This document shows, one piece after another, positions 45,441 through 56,527 of a stretch of 64,000 nucleotides of DNA. The stretch is from Phyto melanocephala (taxonomy: Eukaryota; Arthropoda; Insecta; Diptera; Rhinophoridae): contig OW799233.1 of assembly GCA_941918925.1 (NCBI GenBank), forward strand, positions 47,577,341 to 47,641,340, in the 5' to 3' direction. The notes below the pieces were generated by a model. The model was not told the origin of the DNA and did not search any database. It worked only from the letters and a program-made list of their open reading frames with translations. Position numbers and translations under genes: made by a program. Positions within the stretch are counted from its first letter, which is position 1; each line of letters starts with the position of its first letter.

Positions 45441-46800
45441 ACCACACGACCCCGATGATAACTCTAATGATATTCCTCAGTTTGTACTTACCAACTTATT
45501 GTGAAATCGTAAACCTAACCACCTAACCCTGTGTTTTTGTAGTCTCGCGCAGTGACAGACAATATGCTTCACAGGTTTTCACTCTTCCTCATCCTCACAC
45601 ATCCTACATCCTACAATAATCTAAAGTGCATTGATCCCATCTACTAATCCTAGCTCTTTCTAGACAGAGTCCCGTTATAACCCCAATCCAGATCCAGAAG
45701 TAACGTAAAGTTCGTCGAGTTCAACTTATGTCATAAAGCCCGTTGCCGACAACTTCACAATACTTTGGTACCCAACACACATAATTCTATCAAGTGCTCT
45801 TCTTCTTGAGTGCCGCCTGACTGTCCACGCTAAGAGTAACCTCCCTACCTCTCGGAACATGTTCCATTATGAGATAAGTAGCCTTATAAATGGCTAATAT
45901 CTCCGCTTGGAACACACTACAATTATCAGAGAGTCTGTTAACCTCCAGATATTCTCCCCTATTATATAGACACCTGCCCTTATGCCTATATCCATCTTCG
46001 AGACCAGTTTCCTATAAGATCCTTGTGTGGCCGATATTAAACATTCTACTCACCTAGCCTGATTAAGCTACTTGCCGCCATTCCCTTCACTTTCTCATGA
46101 CACTAGTGAAGCACACCTCTGGACCTTTGTAAGAAGCTTCCTTTAACAAACAATACCTTCCATCAAACAGTACATCCATACGTATGACAGAAGGGGTCTT
46201 ACCACCGTCATGTAAATCCATTTTACAATCTTTATGCGTAGGGACCAACTTTTGCCTATAGAGTTCCTGCAGGCGTTTAGAGCCCTCTTCATCCCGAATT
46301 GTGTATTTTTCTCCAAGTCAGCTTACTGTCCAGGGGCTCAATTCTCGTTCTGTGAAACTGTGAAATGAAAAAGTTTTTGTATAGCAAAGGGTATGGTAGC
46401 ACCATATGATATTACTCACAAAAAGTGTTCATTTCATAGTTTCATAGAACGAGAATTGATACCCAGTACTACTCCAATATATTTCGCCCAGCTAGCCAAT
46501 TTCAACTCTACAACATTAAATGTCCATCGGCTAAAATCCTCGATATTATATCTCCTGGTAAAGATAACTAGCTCAGTCTTCCCCGAATTCACACCTAACC
46601 TATTCCATAGTGCCGATTGAAGTACCTCGCTAATCGTTGGAAGATATCTTCCTCTGACAAGCAGTAAAGTCATTTGTGTATGCCACGACCTTCCTACTTT
46701 CACTCTCAAATTTTCATAAGAACGTAACGTAAGCCGTTAGTATCCACAACAGTAGTATTAAAGCGCCTCCCTGTGGTGTCTCCCTGCTCACTATCTTGCT
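45440..46800 (-). pseudogene. R1/I-group LINE remnant with RNase H
   Basis: Less AT-rich than its surroundings. On the minus strand, 46709-46434 gives VNSGKTELVIFTRRYNIEDF and LASWAKYIGVVLGI, a reverse transcriptase thumb of the R1/LOA/I type. Further on, 45900-45700 gives EILAIYKATY, PRGREVTLSVDSQAALKK and VCWVPKYCEVVGN, an RNase H domain with the WVPGH motif changed. Many stops. A 32-bp inverted repeat (46338-46369 and 46428-46459) lies within it. Confidence 0.65.
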
Positions 46801-47006
46801 CATACAGAAAATATGAGAAATACAGAATTATAACCCTGCTTTCTAACATCGAGGTTATCCATCCAACCAGAAGATGCCTGACATCCCAGCTAAGACAGAG
46901 AAACTCTGATTGCCTTTATACTAACATTGTTAATGGACCCTCCACATACAAAAACAGTTCTAAATATTCCCTATCATACAAGCTTCGTTCTATAAAACCT
47001 ACTACA

Positions 47007-47527
47007 TCATGCATTAGGATAAGCATCAAAGGATCTATTAAAAGAGGATTTAAATACTCTAGGAGGAACTAAATGAGGATTCCTACTACGAGAGGAAAAA
47101 ATAAACTCCTTAATAAAATCAGCAAACGAGCAACCAAGAAAACTTTTTACAAAATCAGAAATATGATCACAACGGCAAGCACAGTAAACAAATCTGACAA
47201 TGGAATTAACTAAGCGCTTTAAACGTGAAAGAATTAGACCAATTGTACCAGATACAACCTCAAGACAGTAAAAAATCTGCGGCATCAAAATAGCATACGC
47301 TAACCTTCTCCTTATATGAAATGGTAAAAACAAATTAGTACAATAAATTTTACGCAAAGAGCCCCAAATTCTGCCAGAAATAGAATCAACATGAAATTTA
47401 AATGAAAGTTTAGAGTCAAGAACTAGCCCAAGGCATTTATGATGGTCAACAAAATGAATCATTTTCTCACCGAAAAATATATCAAGATCAACAAAAAAAC
47501 GATTAGTAGAACCAAACATAAGCATTT
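47007..47527 (-). pseudogene. CR1-like LINE family B, RT C-terminal part
   Basis: Minus-strand coding for the end of a reverse transcriptase (MLMFGSTNRFFVDLDIFFGE, HKCLGLVLDSKLSFKFHVD, RLAYAILMPQIFYCLE, SRNPHLVPPRVFKSSFNRSF). It continues the frame broken at 58770 by the LTR retrotransposon: KVNASKTK is rejoined to MLMFG when the insertion and one ATTT are removed. Related to, but distinct from, the LINE at 36351-39140. The 3' end is truncated against other repeat sequence near 47000. Confidence 0.8.
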
Positions 47528-49945
47528 TGTTGCGGGAGTGTACCCTTTGGCAGTGGCAAATGGTAAAGAAAATTATGCGTGGGGCTACACTAATAAATAC
47601 CAATGGGAGGAGGCGAGAATTTACTATGCCACAGTCCCTTATTAAATAAATTGGAAATGGCCCACTTTTTGAATGATGTATGGCTATATTGCTGTAGTGG
47701 AGCTAGTTCGGTTGGCGGCTGAGCAGAACCGCAAATGTGTAAGGCTCATGTTTTTTTGTTTGGTTAGGCTGAAAAGGGAAAATGGAAAAATTATTAGTTT
47801 GTATAAAATATTGAAAAGGGAACGATACTTTACCGTTTACCAGGTCATCATAGGCATCCATCGGCAGAATTCTAAAAATATATGGTTTAATATTAGATAA
47901 TTAGGGAAAATTAAAAGAAATAAATAAATTTTATACCTTACCCATCCCGCGTGTGTTTTGCTTTGTTATGTATGTAGAGTTGTCCAGGTATTTGTGTGTG
48001 CCATGTTTATTGTGCATGGTGGATTTATGAATGACATTTTTGTGTGTTTGGTTGGCAACGCAGCGACTTTGCGTAGAGTACAGGGTTGTGTAGTTGTTTG
48101 TGTAACGTAATTTTTGTGTTTTTTATTTTTGAATACGTTATTTTCAATATTTTATTAATGAAGTGGTATAGTATTGATTTTGATGCGAGCCTGGTAGAAG
48201 AACACAATTTTCAATATGGAGCTTTGGAAGATGATAGGTCTGGCGGGTTAGGAAGAGAAGATAGGAATTTTGGAGGGTTTGGTAATGTTTTAAATGATAA
48301 GAAACAAGTTTTTGCGGGATTAATTTTTTTTATATATTGTTTGGAAATTATATAATATGATAGGTAGGGAATGGTATGTATACTTATATATTTGATTTTT
48401 TTTTTTGATTTTGGAATAAATTCCGTAATGTTGTAAAGGAATTTAGGTAGAAAAAGGAAAAGATTTTTTTTTGAGAGTGAGATGAGTTTTTGAACTTGAG
48501 ATAAACAGTAACTGCTGCGGAGAAAATTAAGTTTTGAATTAGTAATTTGAAGAAAAATCGGTACAGGAAAAAAAATCTGTGAGCAGACAAATTTAATTAA
48601 AGATAAAACTGAAATTTGAGATTAAATAATAAAAATCAAAAATATAATCTAAAACTAAACAAATACGGCGAAATAAGTTATATAAAAATAATAAAATTAA
48701 ATGGACAGCAAAGAGTTAAAGCTTAAAGCTTAAAGTTAGCATTAAAAAAAAAAAAATCAACGTTATAGTGGCCAGGTATAAAGTCATCAGGCTCTAAAAG
48801 TCGTCTGAGGGAAAAAGTGGATGCTGTGTGAAATTCCGATAAGGCCACTGAGGAAAAAATTCATCTGGAATAGAAAAAAAAAAAATAACAGATAAGATAA
48901 ATTTAATACGTATATTTATTTAACTTATTTATTCATTTTAATCCCGTAATATAAATATTCCCATAGCATAAAATATAATATATATTAAGGAATAAAATTA
49001 GTAATGTATATATATCATTAATAATAGTAATAAAAAAAAAAAAAAAGGAAAGGAAAAAAGGAGAAAAGTATATTTTAGTTAATTTAAAATAGTTTGTGTT
49101 ATTGTGAAAATTTTGTGTGCTTTCTGTAAATGTGATAGAAATTTGTGTTGTAATTATAAGTATATTTTAAATATTTTTTTTTTAGAAAGTTTTATAGAGA
49201 TTTTTGGTTACACAATAATTAGGTGCTCAAATTGTTCGTGAAAATTAATTGTATAGCGGATAAATTTATCCAGAATTAGTGAGTTTTTGTTTAAGGTCAT
49301 TAGGGAGCTCCTTCATGCGCGGAAACAAAATTTTTTTTTTATCAGATAAACGTGAGATATCCTATAAAAAGGAGTTTAATTTTGAGCTCTTAAGGAAAAG
49401 ATAAATAGACTAATTGTGTAATATATTGTTTTTAGCAGTTTTTTTTTGCAAGCTTTTTAACGGTAGTATAGAGCAGGAAAATTTAATTAATTTAATAGAA
49501 CATATAATTGTATTAATAATTTATTTTTTTTTGTTTTTTTTTTAATATAAGGCAGAAAAAATTTGTAACATTAATAAATAACCTATTATTAAGAAAATTG
49601 TTAATAAATTATGTTTATATGTGTGTGAATAAGAAATAACGTATAATGAGTGGTTAATTGGTTGAGTTTGTGGCAATGAAGGACAGGTAAGTGAGTTGGT
49701 TGTAGCGCGCAGGTATCGGGTCGTAGGAGATAGAGCTATGGAATCATGCACTACGACAAGGTTGGGTGGGCTATTGGAAGTATAACATCCGTCTTCTATC
49801 CTGATGGTTCGGTATCGTTGAAAGAAATTTTGTTAATTGTTTATTTACCTTTTTTTTTATGTTGCTGGTGCGACCTGACACAGGGTTGGAACCGCCTGAG
49901 ACCGCAATGCTAGTTGGCAAAGTAGTCAGGAGATCGACCGTAACA
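47528..49945 (+). repeat. 5' LTR of the Ty3/Gypsy element
   Basis: 2418 bp, starts TGTTGCGGGAGTGTACCC and ends GATCGACCGTAACA. Compared with the 3' LTR it has about 55 extra bp around 48908-48965 and small homopolymer differences. The first 120 bp are also the end of a reading frame that enters the 3' LTR from the internal region. Confidence 0.95.
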
Positions 49946-49949
49946 TAAA

Positions 49950-49961
49950 TGGCGCCCAAAC
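49950..49961 (+). promoter_or_regulatory. Primer binding site
   Basis: TGGCGCCCAAAC, 4 bp after the 5' LTR. The first ten bases match the complement of a tRNA-Lys 3' end (…TTGGGCGCCA). Confidence 0.75.
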
Positions 49962-50986
49962 TTAAATGATGCTTGTAACTACATCTATACATGCAACAAT
50001 AATCCTCTAATGTCGAAAATAGCCCAATTGGAAAATCGTTGTTTTGACAAATAAATTTTATAGCCTCTGTAAAATAATTAAAAAAAAGAACAGAGTAGTA
50101 TAAGAATTGTTTTGAGGAAAACGATTATCTGAAAATTATACATACGGAAAGTAACAACGGTATCTTGACAATATTTTGTTTTGTTTTTAAATGTGCCGTG
50201 ATCTTTCTGTCGTTTTATAATAAAATTTAATCATTTTTTTTTGTACTTATGTTTTTAATTGGTCATTGCGAATGTGTACATATTAGGTTCCTACAGTGAG
50301 CCAACAATCATTGTTTACGTTGTACCTAATGTAAGACACAGTTTGTTGTAATCTCGTTCAATGAGTACTAAAGAACGACGTATGATAAACCGCTGACACA
50401 ATTTGAAAAACCGTGTTTATGTAAATTGAATAATACCGAACATCAAATTTTAGAATCAATAGTGGAAACTGCGGCGACCATCACATCCGTCCTTCATTGC
50501 CAGAGCTAAGAAAGAGAGATTAAAAGTATATTTTTTTTTGAGTCATTAGCAATATATATATTTTTTTTAAATACTTGTTGAGAAAAATATATTTTTTTAT
50601 TGTATTTTTTTTATTATATTTTTTTTTAATTTTATTTTAAGATTATACTAAGCAAACTTTGTTATTTTTTTTGATTATTTATATTATTGAGTAGTAATAG
50701 TAATTTAACAAATTTATTTTTCTTTATCTATTTATTTTATGTATTTATTTGTTTGTCTATTTTTTTTGTTATTTAAATATTTACTTATTTGTTTATTCAA
50801 AAAATTTTTTTTTTCTCTGTTTGTGTTAATTTTAAGTCTCAGTTTAAAGTTAAATATTTTTTTTTGTTTTATCATTTCCTGGCTTTTGCATAATTTCATT
50901 AGTTTCCTTTTCTCTAGTAACCGTTTTTTTTACCTTTTGATTGAATCTGTTCAAATAAGTTGTAACATATATCTCTGTGAGGGAGT
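49962..50986 (+). other. Untranslated leader of the Ty3/Gypsy element
   Basis: About 1 kb between the primer site and the gag ATG, T-rich from 50520 on. It should contain packaging signals and any splice donor; none can be assigned from sequence alone. The T-rich ORF at 50739-50990 has no motif. Confidence 0.5.
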
Positions 50987-52426
50987 ATGAGCATCGAGAC
51001 CCGCTCGCAAATTCAAAATAGAAAGCGAAATCGTCAACCGCAATTCGATTTAAATAGGACAATAGTACACACTTTACCAAAGGTTAAAAAGACTGATATT
51101 TCGAATAGCAAAATGTCTAATCCCACGGGACGTAATATAACTCAGATCACAGATTTATCTCAGTCCATAGTTGCAGGAAATACAACTGGGGATGGTAATA
51201 CTAATGTGCCAGCGAATCGAATACCAGTGGAGAATATAACTTCTGAGAGTGTGAACGTTAGGGAAAATGAGGTTGTAATTGTTCAAAATTCACTTGAAGA
51301 TCAAGTAAGTAGGATGGTAGAGAAGGAAATGTCAGAAGTTAGAAAGAGCATATCCGAACTGACGAAAGTTGTAGGTGATTTAGCAGGAATGACTGCTAGA
51401 AATCTGAGTATGTTGAATAATGCGTCAGATATGGGCGGGATGTTGAATGTGAGAGTGCTGTCGAACAATACGTCCGAGGTTAACGCTGAGTCAGATAATG
51501 CTGGTATAGTTTTACAAAGTCATGATAATTTTGCTCGGCAAAATCCTCAGGATCTTGGACAAGCTAGGATACGAGTCGACAAATTGGGTATAGTTTTTGA
51601 TGGTAATCCTACTCACCTGAATATCGATGATTTTATTTTTCGCCTTGAACATCTACAGGCACAATATCAAATATCGTGGTCTGAAATTTTAAGGGATTTC
51701 CATTTATTAGTATCCGGTTCAGCGAGAGACTGGTATTGGTTGTTCTTGAAAACACATGGAGTATGCGACTGGCAGGCACTACGACATGCCTTAAGGAGCC
51801 AGTATAAAATAACTCGGTCCAACTTCGAAATAATGCGGGATCTCGTTGAGCGTAAGCAACAAATAGGCGAAACGGTAGATAATTATTTCCAAGCCATGAG
51901 TCAGATTAGATCACAACTTATACAGCCAATCCCGGAATACGATCTCATCAAAATCTTGAAGAGGAATATTAAAGAGAGCATAGGGAGAATTGTATATCCA
52001 ATAGCTGTCTCTTCAGTGGAACAATTGAGGGTCGAGTGTAATGAGGCAGAGAAAAACTTTCCCCGTAGAGAGATCCGAAATGTTCATCCAGTAATGCGAC
52101 CTGTAAAATATGTAAATGAGATCCATTATGAGAACGATGAAGAAATAATATGTAACAGTCCTGAGGAAAATTATGAAGTTTCGGCACTTAAAATAAATAC
52201 ACAACACAAAAATCCACAACAGATCACATGCTGGAATTGTAAGCAATCGGGACATGTATTCATGGAATGTACGTCGAGTGAAAGGGCCCTTTTTTGTTAT
52301 AAATGTGGTAGACCGAACGTCATAACACCCAGGTGCCCAAACTGCCAATCGGGAAACCGGTCAATGAGTATGGGGGCAAAGGGGCACCCACACTCAGCCG
52401 GGAATCCGCCCCTGAACGAGAATTGA
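50987..52426 (+). CDS. gag: Gag polyprotein
   Basis: 479 residues, ATG in GAGTATGAGC. After a polar N-terminus comes a coiled-coil-like segment (EKEMSEVRKSISELTKVVGD, about residues 118-140), a capsid-like region at about 200-350 (FIFRLEHLQAQYQISWSEIL, SGSARDWYWLFLKTH, RDLVERKQQIGETVDNYFQA) typical of retrotransposon gag, and a zinc knuckle of CCHC type at 415-428 (CWNCKQSGHVFMEC), followed by more Cys pairs (CYKCG, CPNC). The frame is intact. The last 94 bp overlap pol, which lies in the -1 frame. The protein would form the particle shell that packages the element RNA in the cytoplasm. Confidence 0.9.
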   Translation: MSIETRSQIQNRKRNRQPQFDLNRTIVHTLPKVKKTDISNSKMSNPTGRNITQITDLSQSIVAGNTTGDGNTNVPANRIPVENITSESVNVRENEVVIVQNSLEDQVSRMVEKEMSEVRKSISELTKVVGDLAGMTARNLSMLNNASDMGGMLNVRVLSNNTSEVNAESDNAGIVLQSHDNFARQNPQDLGQARIRVDKLGIVFDGNPTHLNIDDFIFRLEHLQAQYQISWSEILRDFHLLVSGSARDWYWLFLKTHGVCDWQALRHALRSQYKITRSNFEIMRDLVERKQQIGETVDNYFQAMSQIRSQLIQPIPEYDLIKILKRNIKESIGRIVYPIAVSSVEQLRVECNEAEKNFPRREIRNVHPVMRPVKYVNEIHYENDEEIICNSPEENYEVSALKINTQHKNPQQITCWNCKQSGHVFMECTSSERALFCYKCGRPNVITPRCPNCQSGNRSMSMGAKGHPHSAGNPPLNEN

Positions 52427-55400
52427 AAATATTAAATTATGCAGATAGGGATAGTGTACCCGAGGAAATTATTGGTTATCCAAATTTTAGGCATTGTTTA
52501 TGTAGGGATGAGAGGCAGTTTAACTATGAGAGAGCGAGGGCTCGTATTTTTAATGTTGAGAAAAGGACAAAGAGGATATCGAATCGAATACTAAAGATGC
52601 GAGGAAAATTTAGAGAGAGGCGGAGAACTAGGAGGCTGATGGTTGAGTCGGTATATAGGGCAATTCAGGGAAAAGATTGTAGAAGTTTTGCGGAAGTAAT
52701 GGTAGAAGGTAAATTATTTAAGGGACTGCTAGACACTGGGGCGTCTGTGAGCATATTGGGAAAAGATTGCAGGGAGATAATAGAGGATTTAGGCATTGAT
52801 ATTCAGCCGATATTGACCAATGTGAAAACTGCCAGTGGTCAGTATCATAGAATTTTAGGCAAAGTAAAAGTGTCCATACGGTATAAGGAAAAGGAGAATG
52901 AAATGTTCCTATATCTTTGTCCCGATTTGGAACAGTCACTTTACCTGGGAATTGACTTTTGGAGAATATTTCAGTTGGCCCCGGATGTAATTGGTGTGGA
53001 GGAAATAGATATGGATAGAATCGGTAAGGATTTTGATATGGATAGGGAAGGTTATCGATTAAGGCCGCATGATTTAGATAGTGAGCAAAGGAAGATATTA
53101 GAAGGTGTAATAGCAAAGTTCGATAGTTTTGAGGAGAAAGGATTAGGTAAGACGCACTTAGAAAGGCACACTATTAAATTAATAGAGGGGGCTGAGCCAG
53201 TTAAGGATCGTTATTACCCGATTTCTCCAGCAGTTCAGAGAATAACGTATCAGGAAATAGATAATATGCTAGCGTTGAATGTGATAGAAGTGAGTGAAAG
53301 CCCTTGGTCAAACAGAACGACAGTGGTTAGGAAGCCAGGTAAAAACAGATTTTGTTTGGATGCTCGTAAGCTTAATAAACTAACAGTAAAAGATGCGTAT
53401 CCTCTCCAAAATATTGATGGAATTTTGAGTAGAGTGGATGAGACCCATTTCATCAGTAGTGTGGATTTAAAATATGCCTTTTGGCAGATAGAATTGGATG
53501 AGGATAGCAAAGCATATACCGCTTTTACTGTGGCAGGTAGACCATTATATCAGTTTAGGGTTATGCCATTCGGTCTGTGCAATGCTGCGCAAAGACTTTG
53601 TCGCCTTATGGACAAAGTTATACCTAATCGTTTAAGAGATAACGTCTTTATATATTTGGATGATTTATTAATCATATCGAGTACCTTTGAAGAGCATGTA
53701 AAATTATTGAGCGAAGTAGCGTTATGCCTAAGTAATGCCAATCTGACAATCGGCCTTAAGAAATCTCAGTTTTGTTTTCAGGAACTAAAGTATTTAGGGT
53801 TCATCATTGGAGGTGGTATATTGAAAACGGATCCGGATAAAGTAATGGCTATACGTCAGATTAGATTGCCCAAAACTGTGAGAGAAGTGAGGAGTTTTCT
53901 TGGCACTGCTGGTTGGTATAGACGCTTTATCAAGGATTTTTCCACCATATCCGCTCCTTTAACAGATACATTGAAAAAGTGCAAAAAGTTTCATATGACA
54001 CCAGAGGCCACAGAAGCCTTCGAGAAGCTCAAAAAAGCCTTAACTTCAGCGCCCGTATTAAGACACGCCGATTTTAAAAGACATTTTTATATACAGTGCG
54101 ACGCTTCGGATTATGGAATTGGTGCAGTATTATACCAATTAAATGATGAGAATGAAGAACATCCGATTGCGTTTTACTCTCAGAAACTCAATTCTTGCCA
54201 AAAGAACTACACAGTGACTGAAAAAGAGTGTTTGGCGGCAGTCATGGCTGTAAGAAAATTTCGACAGTACGTGGAAATGATGCCTTTTACCATCATTACG
54301 GACCACGCCAGCCTGAAGTGGCTAATGACCCTCAAAGACCTCACTGGGAGACTAGCTAGATGGTCTTTACAATTACAAGCTTTTGATTTTCGAATAGAGC
54401 ACCGAAAAGGCTCCGAAAATACGGTTGCTGATATGCTGTCACGAATACCACAAAGCAATATAGGAGAAATAGAAGCCGTAGATCTGTTAGATTTTGAAAC
54501 AACTGAGTTTGAATCTGATGAATATTTAGAACTGATAAAACAAATCCAGGAAAATAAGAATAAATTGCCAGATTTAAAAATAAGTGAAGGAAAAGTTTTC
54601 AAAAGAACAAGTTGTATCCAAACACCTGAAGATGAATTGCAATGGAAATTGTGGATACCACCTAATTTAACTTACGCAGTTATAGAAAAGGCACATAATG
54701 CACCCACGGCAGCTCACGGTGGTATGACAAAAACCATTGAAAGAGTAAAAAGATTCTTCTACTGGCCAAAAATGACATTTCAAATTAGAGAATTTGTAAG
54801 AAGATGCCAAACGTGCAAAGAAACTAAACCGGCAAATACAAACTTAATGCCTGAAATTGGTCACGAGGTGGTCACTGAAAGACCTTTTCAGAAATTGTAT
54901 ATCGATTTCTTAGGTAAATACCCAAGATCCAAAAGTGGCAATTGCTACGTGTTTATTGTGATGGATCACTTTACGAAGTTTGTTTTTTTAAAAGCTATGA
55001 GAGAGGCTACAACGGCAAATGTAATAAAATTCTTGACCCAGGAAATATTTTATAAGTTCGGTGTACCTGAGGTCATTCACAGCGATAACGGCTCGCAATT
55101 TGTATCTAAAGGATTTCAAGATTTGATGGAGACATTCGGGATAAAACATATGAAAACAGCAGTCTATTCACCGCAGTCAAACGCTTCGGAAAGGGTGAAC
55201 CAGTCTGTGTTAGCTGCCATTAGGGCCTATTTAGAGAATGATCATAGGGACTGGGACCTTTATCTGTCTGAAATAGAGTGCGCCCTTCGGACCTCGGTCC
55301 ACTCGGCTACTGGGGTTACACCTTTTTGTGCACTATTCGGGTTTCACATGTTTTCGAATGGGGCTGATTATAGACTGGCACGTAAACTTATGTCTCTATC

Positions 55401-55722
55401 GGACCACGAAATAGTAAATATGCAAAGTAACGAAAAGCTAGAAATTATTAGGGAACGAATTAGGAAGAATATGCATGAGGCGTACGAAAAATGTGCTGCT
55501 AGGTATAATAAGAGGGCACGGAAGGTAAGACTGACACCTGGACAGGAAGTTTATAGACGTAACACTATTTTAAGTGATTTTGGAAAGAATATAAATTCTA
55601 AATTTTGCCGAAAATTTTTGAAATGTCGTATATCTAAGCCGATTGGAAGCAATATGTATGAATTGGAGGACATGAAAGGCAAATCTATAGGGGTATTTCA
55701 TATTAAAGATATAAAAGTCTAA
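52333..55722 (+). CDS. pol: Pol polyprotein (protease, RT, RNase H, integrase)
   Basis: 1129 residues open without interruption. Aspartic protease DTGA at 134-137; reverse transcriptase with FCLDARKLNKLTVKDAYP and YLDD at 441-444; RNase H starting CDASDYGIGAVLY near 589; integrase with HNAPTAAHGGMTKT...CQTC zinc-binding part, then D858 (YIDFLG), D918 (HSDNGSQF) and E953 (NASERVNQ) in DD35E spacing. All key residues are present, so the enzyme set may be active. The frame is -1 to gag, with 94 bp overlap. A -1 ribosomal frameshift is likely and the ATG at 52333 is probably not used; the exact shift site is not identified. Protease-RT-RH-IN order is that of Ty3/Gypsy. Confidence 0.92.
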   Translation: MPKLPIGKPVNEYGGKGAPTLSRESAPERELKILNYADRDSVPEEIIGYPNFRHCLCRDERQFNYERARARIFNVEKRTKRISNRILKMRGKFRERRRTRRLMVESVYRAIQGKDCRSFAEVMVEGKLFKGLLDTGASVSILGKDCREIIEDLGIDIQPILTNVKTASGQYHRILGKVKVSIRYKEKENEMFLYLCPDLEQSLYLGIDFWRIFQLAPDVIGVEEIDMDRIGKDFDMDREGYRLRPHDLDSEQRKILEGVIAKFDSFEEKGLGKTHLERHTIKLIEGAEPVKDRYYPISPAVQRITYQEIDNMLALNVIEVSESPWSNRTTVVRKPGKNRFCLDARKLNKLTVKDAYPLQNIDGILSRVDETHFISSVDLKYAFWQIELDEDSKAYTAFTVAGRPLYQFRVMPFGLCNAAQRLCRLMDKVIPNRLRDNVFIYLDDLLIISSTFEEHVKLLSEVALCLSNANLTIGLKKSQFCFQELKYLGFIIGGGILKTDPDKVMAIRQIRLPKTVREVRSFLGTAGWYRRFIKDFSTISAPLTDTLKKCKKFHMTPEATEAFEKLKKALTSAPVLRHADFKRHFYIQCDASDYGIGAVLYQLNDENEEHPIAFYSQKLNSCQKNYTVTEKECLAAVMAVRKFRQYVEMMPFTIITDHASLKWLMTLKDLTGRLARWSLQLQAFDFRIEHRKGSENTVADMLSRIPQSNIGEIEAVDLLDFETTEFESDEYLELIKQIQENKNKLPDLKISEGKVFKRTSCIQTPEDELQWKLWIPPNLTYAVIEKAHNAPTAAHGGMTKTIERVKRFFYWPKMTFQIREFVRRCQTCKETKPANTNLMPEIGHEVVTERPFQKLYIDFLGKYPRSKSGNCYVFIVMDHFTKFVFLKAMREATTANVIKFLTQEIFYKFGVPEVIHSDNGSQFVSKGFQDLMETFGIKHMKTAVYSPQSNASERVNQSVLAAIRAYLENDHRDWDLYLSEIECALRTSVHSATGVTPFCALFGFHMFSNGADYRLARKLMSLSDHEIVNMQSNEKLEIIRERIRKNMHEAYEKCAARYNKRARKVRLTPGQEVYRRNTILSDFGKNINSKFCRKFLKCRISKPIGSNMYELEDMKGKSIGVFHIKDIKV

Positions 55723-56165
55723 CACAAATGGTTTTTTTTTATATGTATATACATATATATGTTTTTTGGTGAATCTGTGATAAAATCCGGAACAAGTGCA
55801 ATATTAGGATAAATTGACAATTTGGTGATTATTTTGTTTATAGTTTATTTGTTTGTATTGTCCTAATAGTCCACAAGTACCTGATTTATATTGGGATTCA
55901 TAAACCATCTGTGATAATTTACACATACCAAGTGCAATATTAGGTTTAGTTTTATTTATTTATTTTTTTTTGTGTACTTCACTTTGTATCTAACTTTCAC
56001 AGGAAATTTCAGATTAGTTGGTATGATAGTTTTACATACCAGTATATATATACAGGAAGTACGCTTACATTCGTATTTTGGACCGTAGTTGTATTTTATT
56101 CGCTTTTCCGGACATTGTGGTACTTACATCTATTACATGGATATAGTTTCTATTCTTTTCACTAG

Positions 56166-56527
56166 CCGCGTAGTGGCGATAAACCTGTGGGAAGACGGAA
56201 AAATTATCACAAAGTAAGGATCTTGTTAAGATGTGATGGGGAAATTAGAATACTTCCCGTAATCTTAAATTCGTTATTAGGATTGTGCCCGGCTAGATCT
56301 GAGACTCTTTTCAGGGTGTGGGAGTTCCCCACGTTTTGGTTTCACATGATGTGCAAAATACCCGCACATCGCTCCCCTTGCCTGACGACAACGAGATCGA
56401 TGTTTTGTTGCGGGAGTGTACCCTTTGGCAGTGGCAAATGGTAAAGAAAATTATGCGTGGGGCTACACTAATAAATACCAATGGGAGGAGGCGAGAATTT
56501 ACTATGCCACAGTCCCTTATTAAATAA
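56166..56527 (+). CDS. Possible spliced accessory ORF running into the 3' LTR
   Basis: Exon 56166-56213 follows an acceptor-like TTCTTTTCACTAG and encodes a basic stretch with GRRKNYHK. A 101-bp intron (GTAAGG at 56214, TTTTCAG ending 56314) would join it in phase to 56315-56527, an open frame with LPLPDDNEIDVLLREC that crosses the LTR boundary at 56406 and stops at 56525-56527. The upstream exon and start codon are unknown. This fits a small, multiply spliced regulatory protein, but it is inferred from splice signals and phase only. I do not recognise the product. Confidence 0.35.

Noticed and set aside
55722..56405. env-like gene after pol
   Set aside because: No long ORF, signal peptide or transmembrane segment in this 680-bp stretch.
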